Below, piece by piece: positions 1-11,630 of a stretch of DNA of 64,000 nucleotides; within the stretch, counting starts at the first letter, position 1, and every line of letters begins with the position of its first letter. The notes beneath the pieces are model-generated. The model ran no database searches, was not told the origin of the DNA, and saw nothing but the letters and a program-made list of their open reading frames with translations. The DNA lies in NCBI RefSeq assembly GCF_001638985.1, contig NW_017265137.1, positions 2,233,554 through 2,297,553 on the forward strand, read 5' to 3'. A program made the translations under genes and the position numbers. This stretch comes from Phycomyces blakesleeanus NRRL 1555(-). Its lineage: Eukaryota > Mucoromycota > Mucoromycetes > Mucorales > Phycomycetaceae.

Positions 1-91
1 TTGCAGCGATGAGGCTTAGATTCTGTGTTTGGTGCAGTGCTGTGCTTGTTGAATGAGTATTCGCTCGAGTTTTCTCCAGTGGCGGTACGTC
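1..91 (-). CDS. Possible 3' exon of an off-window gene (partial)
   Basis: On the minus strand a splice-acceptor-like sequence (ending gacag) precedes an open frame that runs off the left edge. It reads about 30 residues beginning DVPPLEKTRANTHSTS. Composition is clearly less AT-rich than the flanking DNA. There is no family match by eye. If real, this gene would be head-to-head with the exportin gene. It may be chance; the frame is short. Confidence 0.2.
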
Positions 92-796
92 CTGTCATTG
101 TTAATGAGATGTCAAGGTACGCTTAAAAAGGTAATAATAAAAAAAGCAGGTCTTCCTCTTACTCCCCCCCCCCCTTTTTTTTTACCTTCTTTCACTCCAC
201 TTGTTGCAGGGTGGCTTGAAAAAAAAATCCGCCTCCCCCACTCTCCCTCCCCCCCTTTTTTTTTCTTAAAAAAATTATAAAAGCTCGAAAAATGAAAGTT
301 AGACTAAATCATTCAACCGATGTGCAAAAGTCAAAAATATAATAGACAAATAATAATTATTTTTATTAAATATATAAATATATAAATATGTGGATTTATT
401 TGCTCTTTATGATATTTTTATTGAATCGCTGTAGTATATATATAAATTAGAGTACCATTACATTACATTACATTGCTTTGATTTGGTTTGATTTGGCTTT
501 GTGGCAGAATATTCTATAACTTCTCTAAATTGCCATTTATGTTAAAAGTAAAGAATTGTGCTTGTGTAGCGAATTTCAGATCCTAAGAAGACTGAGCATC
601 TCTCATATATTTGCTTTCATAATGCTGAATTTGGGGGTTTTTTTTTACAACAATTTTCTATGTATATTTGATTGTTTCAAAAATTTCATTTCTTTTTTTC
701 TTTTTTTTTCTTTTTTCTTTTAAAAATAAAATAAAATCAAAGACCGATTTTGGCTTCAAACTTGAAGTGTCGCGTATACTCTATCTCTAGTTTAGA
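92..796. other. Intergenic/upstream region of the exportin gene
   Basis: AT-rich DNA with long C, T and A runs (about 165-185 and 240-275) and short TA-rich tracts. It presumably contains the exportin promoter and 5'UTR. No clear TATA element or conserved operator could be picked out. No convincing coding sequence is present on either strand. Confidence 0.5.
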
Positions 797-3242
797 ATGA
801 GTGAGAATGTAAATGATACCTGAGTCAATTAGAGCTCTTCATTAAAACCATGTCAATAGCTTCTTATAAACTTTAATGGCCCATTCGATGTTGGCGAGCT
901 GGATCGCACAGTTGACGCATTCTACAATGGCAACACAGCCATGGTACATACTCTATATTGCATAAAAAAAAACTACCTTTTGAAATGAAATAAATTGAAT
1001 TGAATTGAATTGAATTCGTGATGTACTGTAGAGACAACATGCTCAGGAAATCTTGACTCAGTTCCAGAACCACCCAAACTCATGGCAACTTGTTGATCAG
1101 ATTTTGGAAAACTCCCAAAGTTTATATGCAAAGGTTATACACACACACATACACACATAAATGCATATATATATATACATAAAACTAGGATTATTGTTTG
1201 ACAATTGAAAATCTTGTATTCTCACACAAAAATACATATTTTTTATATGTGAAATTCAAGTTTATTGGACTTTGTATTCTCGAAAGCTTTGTGGTCGTTC
1301 GATGGAATACTTTACCATTAGATCAACGATTGGGTAAAGAAGAAGAAATTATATGAATTGTTTTCGGTGTATCTTTTTTATCTGCCTTTGTCTCTTTGTC
1401 TCTATTTTAGGCTTACAAACATTCATTGTTAGGAATTCGCAATTATATTGTAAAGATCATCGTTGACCTATCATCTGATAAGCCCAAAGATGGGCCTGAA
1501 AAGACGTTTATCAACAAGCTCAATGTTGTTTTGGTGCAGGTATATCCCTATCATATCATACAATCTTCTTTTGACTACTATTTATATTTTTAGATCCTCA
1601 AAAAAGAATGGCCTCAGCATTGGGCTGGATTTATTCCTGAAATTATCGAATCAAGCAAGACAAATCTCAGCCTGTGCGAAAACAACATGAAGATACTCAA
1701 GCTGCTTAGGTTAGACAATACGCCAATCATAACACAGCTACTAGAAACTCATTTATACAACTACAACAAAGTGAAGAGGTCTTTGATTTCTCTGGGGACC
1801 ATATGACCCAGACAAAGATGAAGAAACTCAAACACCAGATGGTTGACGAGTTTGGCGTAGTCTTCACGCTCTGTCGGCAGGTTTTGGCAAGTAAAGCAGC
1901 CTCATCTAGTCTAGCCTTGGCTACTCTCGAGACACTCCAAAGAATTCTCAGCTGGATCCCTATGCGATTTATTTTTGAAAGCGATTTGATAGAAGCCCTC
2001 CAATCAAAGGTAACCAAATCTAGAAATAAAGAATATTCATGTGCTTGTTAATGATGACAGCTTAATTGTAATTGTAATTGTAATTATAATTGATACTTTT
2101 AAATCTTTATCTATATTGACTAGTTACTAGAAGAGAAAGATCAGCGTAACATGGCGTTAAAGTGCTTTACAGAAATTGTTGGAATTGAGGTTTCACCCCG
2201 GTACCATCAAAAACTCACTCAAATTTATGAATCTGTAATGAAAGTGATCAGTCAGATCATTCCCTTTACTTCGGGTGAGCCAATTAAAACAGAGATATAT
2301 ATAGATAAAGGGGGGGGAGAACTGATTTTTCAGCTGGAATGGATTGATAACAATTTTAGAATACATATATAGATATCGCAGTATTATATGAAACAGCAGA
2401 TAGATATGACCAAGAACTTGTTCAGGACTTGGCATTGTTTCTCACCACATTTCTATCGAAATATTCTACGGTATGGATGATAGTAAAAGTTCAAACAACC
2501 AAATATATATACAAGTAATAGGGAAAAAAGCTAATATTATAAATAAATGATATAGTTATTGGAAAGTCAATCGATTAAATCGATGGCAGTTGAATCCCAC
2601 CAATACTTGCTTCAATTGACTCGGGTACCTGAGCGAGAGATCTTAAAGATTTGCTTGGAATACTGGGGTAAAATGGTACGCGGTTTTGTTTTTGTTTAAT
2701 TATTTGGGATCCTTTGTATTGATAATTTTTAAGAAGAAATGAATACTAATCAAACGTTTCCTTTTCTTTAAAATAAACAAGGTGTATGAAATAAGCGAGC
2801 AAGCTAGTCGAAGCACTAGCATTACTCCTTTAAGAATGCAGCATACATTATATGCTGAGATTCTCAAAGAACTACGTTCAATTCTAATTGAAAACATGGC
2901 TCAACCAGATGAGGTAAATATTTATATTGATATATTCAAGCCATAATAGTATCTATCAAAGGAAAGAAAAGAAAAAGGCAAAAATAGGAGAGATATTTAA
3001 TTTGTAAATTTCTTCTTCTTACATGTATTTATTGTTTTGGTTAGATTCTGGTTGTTACGGATGAGCAAGGAGACATTGAATGTGAATTTGTTAAGCAAAG
3101 TGACTTGACTGCCCTGCACAAATCTATGCGTCAAGTCTTTGGTTTACTCACAGCACTGGACATGAATCTAACTGAACAAATAATTTGTGAAAATTTGGCT
3201 CGTTTGGTACGTTTCTTTTTTTTTTGAAAAAAATAAATTAAA

Positions 3243-3281
<39 letters not shown>

Positions 3282-5786
3282 AATAAACCATAAAGAAATA
3301 TTGACTCATAAACATACAACTCTAATAATTTGTAATGTTCAGCTAAACACAGACCAGTGGTCATGGTCAAACATGTACAAGCTGTGCTGGTCTGTAGGTG
3401 CCATGTCTAGTTCGATGGATGAAAATGTCGAAGAAAGGATTTTGGTGAGGTTTACACAATCCTTGGTAAATCTTTTGAATGCCAGCGCGCACAACAAAGA
3501 CCAAGCATGTGTAGTTGCATCGTGTATTTTGTATTTAGCAGAACAGTACCCTCGTTTCTTAAAGTCCCATTGGGACTTCTTGGTGCTTGTCATGGGGATG
3601 ATTCTGAAGTATCTGCACGACCCGCAAGTCAGTGTGAGAGAGATGGCATGTGATGCTTTTTTGAAAATTTGCCAAGGATGTCTTCGTGAACTATCTGTAG
3701 TTCAGCCAAATGGACAACCTCCCATGCTAGAGTCATTTGTGATGGATGTACAAGGAATCACATCTGACCTGGATCCTGGCCAGGTAATGAAACATTGCTT
3801 CTAGAGTCAATATGATTGTATATAGGTGTGTATATTTACTTATATCCATAAACGGATAATTAAAATAGGTGTGCATTATATACGAGTCAATTGGCCATGT
3901 AGTGTCTGCTGCACCTATTGACTATCAAAAGCAATTAATCGGCCCATGGATGAGATTGCCAAACGAAACAGTAAGTTATATTGTAAAATTAAGCCTAATG
4001 TAAAAACAATGCGACTCTAATCCTGATATTATTTTTTGTATTTAAAAAAAAGTATGAAGCTGCTTTGCAACAATTTGTTACTTCTCCAGAAGCATTAGAG
4101 TCCCCTGGTACTCTCAAGGCTTTACTGAATATCCTCAAGATTAACACGTCGGCATGTTCTTCTGTTGGACCTGGCTACTTGATACAGTTACAGTTTATTA
4201 TTCCTCGGCTGATCATTACTTACAAATCTGCGAGTGATCGTATTAAAATTGCTCCAGTCCAAGGTAAACTACATTTTTTATATATATTTTTATTAAACTT
4301 TTGACAGCTGTGCCTTACTTGTGCTCAATTACTTAATATGCTGATTATGAACATGCTCTTCATAATTTGATGATATGATAAGATGGACAGGTTGTGCGAT
4401 CCCTACGTCGAATAAAATCAGAAATACTTCAGCTGGTGGAAAAGTTTATGGTAGCCAGCGAAAAAATCGAAGAAGATAATAACAGTCTGCTTTCCGAATT
4501 GCTAAATGTGATTATGGAAGATTATGACCAATCTTTGGCGGCTCTTCGCGAACCAGGTGTCTTGGATGTCATGACAAGCGTTTTTGAGAAAATGAAGGTA
4601 TATTTATTTTTTTATTTTCTTTTTTATTATTCATCTAATACTACGGCTACGATTACAATTATGTGCGGTTTTACAGCTATGAACGATTATTCAGTTTCTT
4701 TCAATAGAATGACCTGTGGCCAGGCTTGTTGGAAGCCACTTATAATACTGTATTCAAGCCTACCCTGGAAATGATTAGTCAGAATTTTGTGGATTTTCCT
4801 GAACACCGGCATGGATTTTATCGACTTTTACGTGTGTTAAATCGCAAGTGTCTGACAGGTAATACAATAAAATTAAACAGGCACAACAGACATCTTTACT
4901 TTAAGTCATTTTTTTCATTAAAAAATATATACTCTAATGTTGTTAAATAGAGCTTTTGACGGGACCTCCTGCTACCTTTCAGCTGTTCATTGACAGTATA
5001 TTGTGGGGTACAAAGCATACGATTCGCGACGTATCTCAAGTCGCACTCCAGACATGTTTAGATCTCATTCACAATGTGAGTCAGTTGGAAGACGAAGATC
5101 AAGCCAGCGACTTTTATAGCGCATTCTATGTCCGGATACTTCGTGAAATAATTAGTGTTCTGGTGGACCCTGACCACATGAATGGTAGGTTACTTTTCTT
5201 TTTCTTTTTCTTTTATCCTTTTCTATTACCCATTAGTGCTCCGTTGGTATTACAAGTCTCGCGTTTTTCAAACAATAACAACAACAATAAAATAAAATGA
5301 AAACTAGGGTTCAACTATCAAAGCCAAATACTCGCAACAATGCTGGGACTTGTTCAAGAAGGAGAAATCTACACCCGTTTGTTTGATCCCAGTACAGTCG
5401 AGAACCCATTAATGTCAAATACCGAATTTCTTCAAGAATATGCGCAGCAATTACTCTGTGAGGCTTTTCCACTTTTGCAAAAGTAAGTTTAACAAATATT
5501 ACTATATAGGAAATATTAAAGAAAACAAAATAATAATAAAGTAAAGAAAGAAAGCAAAACAAAAACAAAAAATAACTGACATATTATGCCATTTTACTGC
5601 TATTATTCTAGAGACCAAATTGACGTTTTGGTGATGGGTATGTTTGAGTACAGTGGAGATCTTTCAAGATTCCAGACAGATTTGCGCGATTTTTTGATCG
5701 ATATCAGAGAAGTTGGTGAGGATACAGGTCAGGCTCGCCAGATCCAAGAACAAGAAGCTGAATTAGAGCTCTTGCAATGTCTTTGA
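797..5786 (+). CDS. Exportin-1 (CRM1) family karyopherin, divergent
   Basis: CRM1 carries leucine-rich-NES cargoes out of the nucleus with RanGTP. Twenty phase-consistent exons give 1032 residues: 797-808, 860-943, 1032-1133, 1261-1333, 1433-1539, 1594-1709, 1772-2009, 2124-2274, 2373-2470, 2556-2675, 2782-2913, 3045-3206, 3343-3783, 3869-3970, 4053-4263, 4383-4597, 4708-4858, 4951-5184, 5308-5482, 5612-5786. Family landmarks are collinear: [57 protein letters not shown]. The Cys of MACD (codon 3649-3651) matches the leptomycin-reactive Cys528 of human CRM1. Oddities: the NES-groove Lys537 position reads Gly (ICQGC), many usually invariant residues differ, and the C-terminal tail stops shortly after the LRDFL helix. 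The start is the least certain part: a four-codon first exon (MSEN) with a 51-base intron, chosen because phase and the N-terminal motif fit. No frame break was seen. It could be a second, diverged paralogue. Confidence 0.93.
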
Positions 5787-6081
5787 ATTGTTAAATTTTC
5801 TTTGTTCTTTGTTATTGTTGTTGTTGTTGTTGTTATTTTTATTAAAAATTGTAGCAAGTATCTTGTTTGTATTATGAAAAGGAATGAAAGAATAGAGAAT
5901 AGAGAATGAAGAGTATTACTATGGAAAATGAACCTTTCCACTTTATGGTAGATTGGTAAAGAAGAAGAAAGTATTGTAGAAGTACAGGTAGATATATATA
6001 TATAGATATATATATATATATATAATGTTATGAAAGAAAAAAATAAAGGTTTGTGTAGACACATACATTGAATAATAACAA

Positions 6082-7930
6082 TTATGTACGAGTAGAATAC
6101 TCGCTGTTTTGATAGGATGCCTCACCAGACTGTGTTATCCTTCTGTTAGGATCCACCAGTTGCTGTTGCTGTTCAGGATCTTCGAGGTCCGTTACAGATG
6201 AAAGAAAAAGCATACAAGGAAGACAGCAGCCAGTACAACAAATCAAGAAAGACTATATGATTATAAATATGAATATGATTTCACACACACAAATAAGAGT
6301 AAGTAAATAAGGCTCAGCAATATCATATCACATCACACAATTGAAAGATAAATATAGAAAATGAAAACTTACTAGGACAATAAAGATCGGTACAAACACA
6401 TGTGACATCTTGATAGATTCAGAGCCGTCAAGACGTTTAGCGATCAAACCGACCAAAGCGTAGAATAAGGTGCCCACAATAACAAATCCAGCCATGGCTA
6501 CCATAGTAGTTGCCTTGCCTTGTCTGGCAATCTCTGGTTGGGGTAGATGGGAATACATGCGGTAGTTCAACCAGAGTTGGACTGCATACTTGAGACCGAC
6601 CAAATAGAGAGGGATAAAGACAACTGCCCAAGAACAAGTGATTGTTTGGTCGATTCTCAAAGCCATCAGGATAAACCAGATGAGTCGGAGCACAAAGAAC
6701 CAGTACTGCTTAAATACCAGGCTAGATATGGTTTTTAGACTGAGAGGCTCATTTGGGTTCATGCGTCGATAGGCAAGTACGGCCATGAAGAGTTCAAAGG
6801 AATTCAATAGGAAATGTATTCCCTCTAGAGCAAAATAAGGAGCAAATACTGCCGCAGCTGACCAATCTACCGTATTATCCAGACGAACGACAATAAAGAC
6901 TTGGAAGATGACAAGCAGTAACCAGTACACAAAGTGCAGCAGACGGCCCATCACCCGAATTCTTCTTCGGGATGCCTTTTTTCTTTCTCCGTCCTGGCTT
7001 TCTTCCGATGAATGTCGCCGCCGTTCTCTACGTTCCTCGTCGTCTTGGTCGTACTCGCTATCGTCTTCGTCGTCTTCTGCCTTTGAGAATCCTCTGAGGA
7101 CCTGTTGAAAGGAAACAAAACAACCAATCACATCTATAATCCAGAGCGGAATCCAGACCACAGCCCAGCCCCACTGGGTAATTCCATCGATCCGAACAGT
7201 CAGAAAAGCAAAGAAAATAATAAACAGGGCTAAAACAAGTGACAGAAGGCTGAAGGCGGCGCAGAGCATACTCTCAATCTCGGGGTCAAATAATGGGCTT
7301 GCTACTGTACCCATCATTTGAAGACCCAGTTCTCCATGTCGATCGTAAACTCGGCGCTTTTGTTCATCGCCAAGTACCTATTAAAAATAAATATAAAAAA
7401 AATAAAAGCTTTACAATAAATATAAAAATAAAAAAAAAAGCTGTCTTGTAGAGACTTGTGGTCTGTCATTGTTGCCAAGTTTGAGATATAGAGCGAAAAG
7501 AGACTTGCCTCGTAGGCATGACTAATGTTCTTGAACTGAAGAAGATTGTAAGTATTGACACCTAGAGCTTATATATATATATATATAGATATATTTTTTC
7601 TTACCTGATCAGTACTTCCAGGGTTTTTGTCAGGGTGGTAGCGAAGAGCAAGACGTCGATAGGCCTTTATTTGATTTTATATTATATATTTTTATTTTTG
7701 GTTGGTTTTATTATTATTTGTATTTGTATTTGTATTTGTAATGTATGTGTGTTATTTGTAGTGCAGTGTTTATGTAGGTGTGTATACGCGAATTGTAAGT
7801 CTTATTGTTTTATATACATGTATTGAATGGAATGAATGGTGTATTAAATGTCAACCTTTTTAATTTCCTCAGGTGTACAATTCTTCTGTAGTCCAAGCGT
7901 ATCATAAAGACCTGTTGTATTTCGGTCCAT
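6082..7930 (-). CDS. J-domain protein with TMEM185-like multi-pass membrane domain
   Basis: A predicted 445-residue membrane co-chaperone. Exons in order of translation: 7930-7856, 7664-7605, 7535-7509, 7377-6373, 6252-6082. Residues 1 to about 72 form a type-III J domain (LYDTLGL, HPD at 35-37, YDRHGELGLQ), which would stimulate Hsp70 ATPase. The rest has eight or more hydrophobic segments in four similar units, each with an R(L/I)D motif followed by a W/V-rich helix. This is the pattern of the TMEM185 (fragile-X-F associated) family. A charged loop lies between units 1 and 2 (EDDEDDSEYDQDDEE then Arg-rich). The last exon adds a Cys-rich stretch (CCTGCCLPC) that could be palmitoylated. It converges on the exportin gene (295 bases apart) and lies 126 bases downstream of the Rab-GAP gene. 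The compartment is probably ER or Golgi; that is inference. Confidence 0.9.
7378..7508 (-). other. GC-AG intron beside a 27-nt micro-exon
   Basis: The intron between the nine-codon exon FKNISHAYE (7535-7509) and the next exon (from 7377) begins GCAAGT instead of GTAAGT and ends TAG. No nearby GT donor keeps the J-domain frame, so the GC donor is supported by the protein. The preceding exon is only 27 nt, so this part of the transcript relies on exact micro-exon recognition. Confidence 0.75.
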
Positions 7931-8056
7931 GTTAAACAAGTAAATAAAAAAAAGACAGACAGACAGACAGAAGTAGAGAAAGGAAAATGAAAAAATAACA
8001 GTGGTTAAAGGCTTGCTATATTTTAATCTCCGCAGAGGAAGGGAATTTGACCATTT

Positions 8057-9170
8057 TTAAGCAAACGCTTTCAGGAGGTTCCTCAGATTGTCATCGAGAC
8101 AGAGCTTTTCAATAGACGCCTGGATCTTTGCACGTTCTTGACGTTCATTCCAGCCTCTAGTTTGTGTCAACTGTTCGTCGAGTTCAAGCTTCTTGTTATC
8201 CATAGCCTTGACTTGGCGCCGGAACTGTTCAAAGAGCACCTGAGCCCGCTCTAGGGTACTCTTGAGATTAATAGTACCAGAGAGATCATTGATATACTAA
8301 ATTTATTTATTTTTCAATATCCCAAAGGAGAAATATACAATTAGTCTTTTTTTTTGTAATACAATAAAATGATAACAAACCTTGAGTAGTTCATCAAACT
8401 GTGTCATTTCTTTAAGAATAATATCTCTGCGCTCATCCAATACTGCCAAGGCAACAAACATTATAAATTGATTTGACAGGTGGTCAGTCCAGAGTACCTA
8501 AATGAAAGACATTAATAAAAAAAGGAAGTTGTTTGAATGTTTTATAGAGAATAGATTAATGTGGTTTTCTTACCTCCCATAAAAGAATAACATCTTCCCA
8601 TTGAAATTCACGCTTGAACCAGACCAACAACCACCGGAAACAAAAGAAGAGGTTTGCTGTTTCGGTTTGCTCAAAATGCTTGTAAAGCTCGGGATCCATA
8701 AATCGAATTAAACTGTCCAGAGTTTTCAACTGGCCGTGCATACCAGTTTGGTCAACCAGAAAGTTGGATTTCTAGTCAAATCCCCAAGTTTTTTGTTTTT
8801 TTTTGTTTTTGGTTTAGTATTTATGATACATGTATGTATGTAGACAAAGAATAGATGAAGAAGACGAGTGTATTTGATTGATAGTTACCATTCTGTCCAT
8901 AAACTTGGCAAATACCCAAAACGCCATGGCTTCGTTTCCCATTGCTACAAACAGAGGAGCACAGAGATCTGACATGCCTTGGACGTAACCAAGGTCGGGA
9001 TTGTAGAAATTGTAGGTGACCAATATATCTTTCATGATCTCTAGGTTGGCATTTGTTCCCACACTCATGTCAGGGTCCGGGTTAGGTAGATCATCTCCTT
9101 CAAAGAAATCGATTGTCCGGTCAGTTCGGTGAACATCTTTATCTGTCGAAAGGAAAAAAAAAGAAATTAT

Positions 9171-9208
<38 letters not shown>

Positions 9209-11630
9209 GACAAAGAATATATATATATATATGAATGAATGCATATATGAAGTAAATTTTGCTGCTGATAAATTTGCCAAGAAATCCTTACCTATCCGAT
9301 GCTTTTCATCTAAAAATTCTTTTGTACTCCTTGCATCCATGTCGTTAAACCACCTGGCTTTGATCTCATGATACTCTTCACTATTACAACCAAAGGGGAT
9401 AAATATATAGAGAGAAAAGGAGGGGGAGGGATCATTAATGTTAATTTCTTAAAAGAATATAAATGAAAAAAAAAGAATTTATGTACAGTGTAGTGTAATG
9501 TAGTGTAATATAGTTCATTACAGTGCAGTACATTACAGTACAGTACAGTACAGTACAGTACAGTACAGTAAAATCGAAAAAAAAATGAATATGTTTTTTT
9601 TTATGAATCAGCTTACGTTTTACTTCTTCGAATGGCCTCTCGTTCATCAAAAGTGGATTCCCATGGGTAGATACCCAATAAGAACTTCCATGCTTCAATG
9701 CGAACGTCTGGATGAAGTCCGGCATTGAAGATTATCCCACGTACTTTGGATTCAGATACTTTGAGTTTTCCTTCGCCATCGAACAGATCAATCCATGTTT
9801 CTGGTGCAACAGGGTCAGGTCGCTTAATTACAGGCAGTGGCTATGATTATTGTTTTTAAAAGATAAATATAATATGTTTTTGTCGTTGTCATTATTGTGA
9901 TTATTACCTCTGTGAGTTCTGGTCTGTCAGCTAATAAACCATCTGGGTCGTCCATACGAGACCATTTTTCTCTGAGTGGTTCTTGAGGTTGACTAGAACA
10001 AATAGCAAGGTTTAAGTTTAAGTTTGCTTTTACTTTTTTCTTTCATATATATATATGCACACAAAATCCCTGAATTTTATATAGCCATATATGTCACTAA
10101 TCAGATTCACTCACCATTGATTCAGGTAATGGCCCGCCACACTGTATTCGCTCAAGGTGGTCTTGACTGTACCGTTGTGTGCAAAGGTGTGTAGACTAGG
10201 TGACAAGAGAGGTGCGATGTGTCGCGCCAGTGGGAGTTCCATAAGTTGGGCTGCCGTATTCCGTGACATCTGTGTGACTCTGGCCAACTGTTCCATCACT
10301 GTCCATTGTTGTGTTTGAGGCTGTACATAGGACACTGAACTTGTTTCACTAGTTTCTTCTAGTCTAGAAAGAGTTTCACCAGGCAACAAGACGCGTATTG
10401 TGTGTTCTTCTTCGGGGTCTCTTTCAATACGCGCGAATGCACCAAGGATATCCGTAATGTCGTACCCTGGCCAGTAGGAGGGGTTTTGTGACTCGTACCA
10501 CAGTGTCTTTAGTACGTCTCCTCTACGTGTTGTGATCACTATAGAGCCTTGTTCTGACGTTGAAGGAGGGCGCATAAACAATGAATAAACGTGACTGACT
10601 CCAACTACTGTCATCTGATGGTGTTTTAAATCAAGTTCGACCAAGGGGAAGTTTGTATCTGAAGCCAGCACTCCATCTAAGCTTGTGAAGCACCCAATAT
10701 CCGAGGTACTGATTAAATGTTCTGGAATCCATGTCAACACTAGCTGAACATTATCCTGATAATTAAAGTAAAAACAAAAATATTAATTAATTAATTAGTT
10801 GATTGAGTGATTGATTGATTGATTGATTTATTGATTTATTATTTATGCGATCTATTTGTACTCCGATAAGATCATCTTTTACTCTACTGTATTATCTTTC
10901 TTACCATATCCTTCGTGACAATTGCAAAGAAACCGTGGATCGATGTTTGTTTGTCATGGGGATCGTTTGGTCTCAAATAAAACCCAGACTTTGCATATAT
11001 AAGTCTTACTCTACCGCCTGGCGGTGGTGAGACACTGGCTCTTGAGGGACCATAGATATAACTTGATGGGACTGGAGGAAGAGGGGGGCGTTGTGGATAG
11101 GTTTGTTGCAAGTATCTACGTTCTGAGTAGGTTGGTTGTGAGTAGCTTTGTCGTGGTGAGACTGGTTTTGGGGATGGTTGTCGCGGTAAAGGCTGTGGCT
11201 GGGAGGGTTGTCCTATGTAGGGACGTGGTGTGGGAGGCCATGGTTGGGAGGGTTGGAATTGTAAGTGAGGTTGTTGTGGTTGGTATGGGTAAGTATAATG
11301 TGAGGAGCCCTGTTGCTGAGGATAGGCCTGTTGTGGAGGGTAAGACTGCTGCTGCTGTGCGTAGGGCTGCTGCTGTGGATAAACTTGGTGTTGTGGATAG
11401 GTTTGTTGCTGTGGGTAACCTTGTTGCTGTGGGTAACCTTGTTGCTGTGGATAACCCTGCTGTGGTTGTTGTTGTTGTGGGTAGTTGTTATTATTCTGTG
11501 GGTAGTAATTGGTGTAGAATTGCTCTGATGGTCGAACATAGGTCTGAGGACGAGTGCTGTATCCTGGTTGAGAGACTGGAAGGGGTGCATTGTTGTATTG
11601 CACAGTATAAGGAGTTGGTCCACCGCCCAT
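8057..11630 (-). CDS. Gyp7/TBC1D15-type Rab GTPase-activating protein
   Basis: TBC-domain GAPs of this class accelerate GTP hydrolysis by Ypt7/Rab7-like GTPases in vacuole and endosome traffic. Nine exons give 857 residues: 11630-10905, 10755-10115, 9992-9908, 9840-9617, 9380-9292, 9142-8889, 8771-8574, 8497-8381, 8296-8057. Residues 1 to about 205 are Gln/Pro/Tyr-rich low complexity with GYPQQQ-like repeats. From about 207 the Gyp7 N-terminal domain begins (RLIYAKSGFYLRP, LVLTWIPEHL). The TBC domain starts near 497 (TWIDLFDGEGKLK). The arginine finger lies in KDVHRTDR (Arg about 594) and the glutamine finger in YVQGMSDL (Gln about 643). The usual downstream RMKSNFLVDQTGM and ILLWE segments follow. 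The low-complexity extension is the unusual feature, but it is in frame with the Gyp7 domain in a single exon. All splice phases agree. Confidence 0.93.
9535..9570. repeat. (CAGTA)n microsatellite in an intron of the Rab-GAP gene
   Basis: About seven tandem copies of CAGTA lie in the intron between the fourth and fifth coding exons, preceded by diverged copies from about 9480. Confidence 0.85.
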
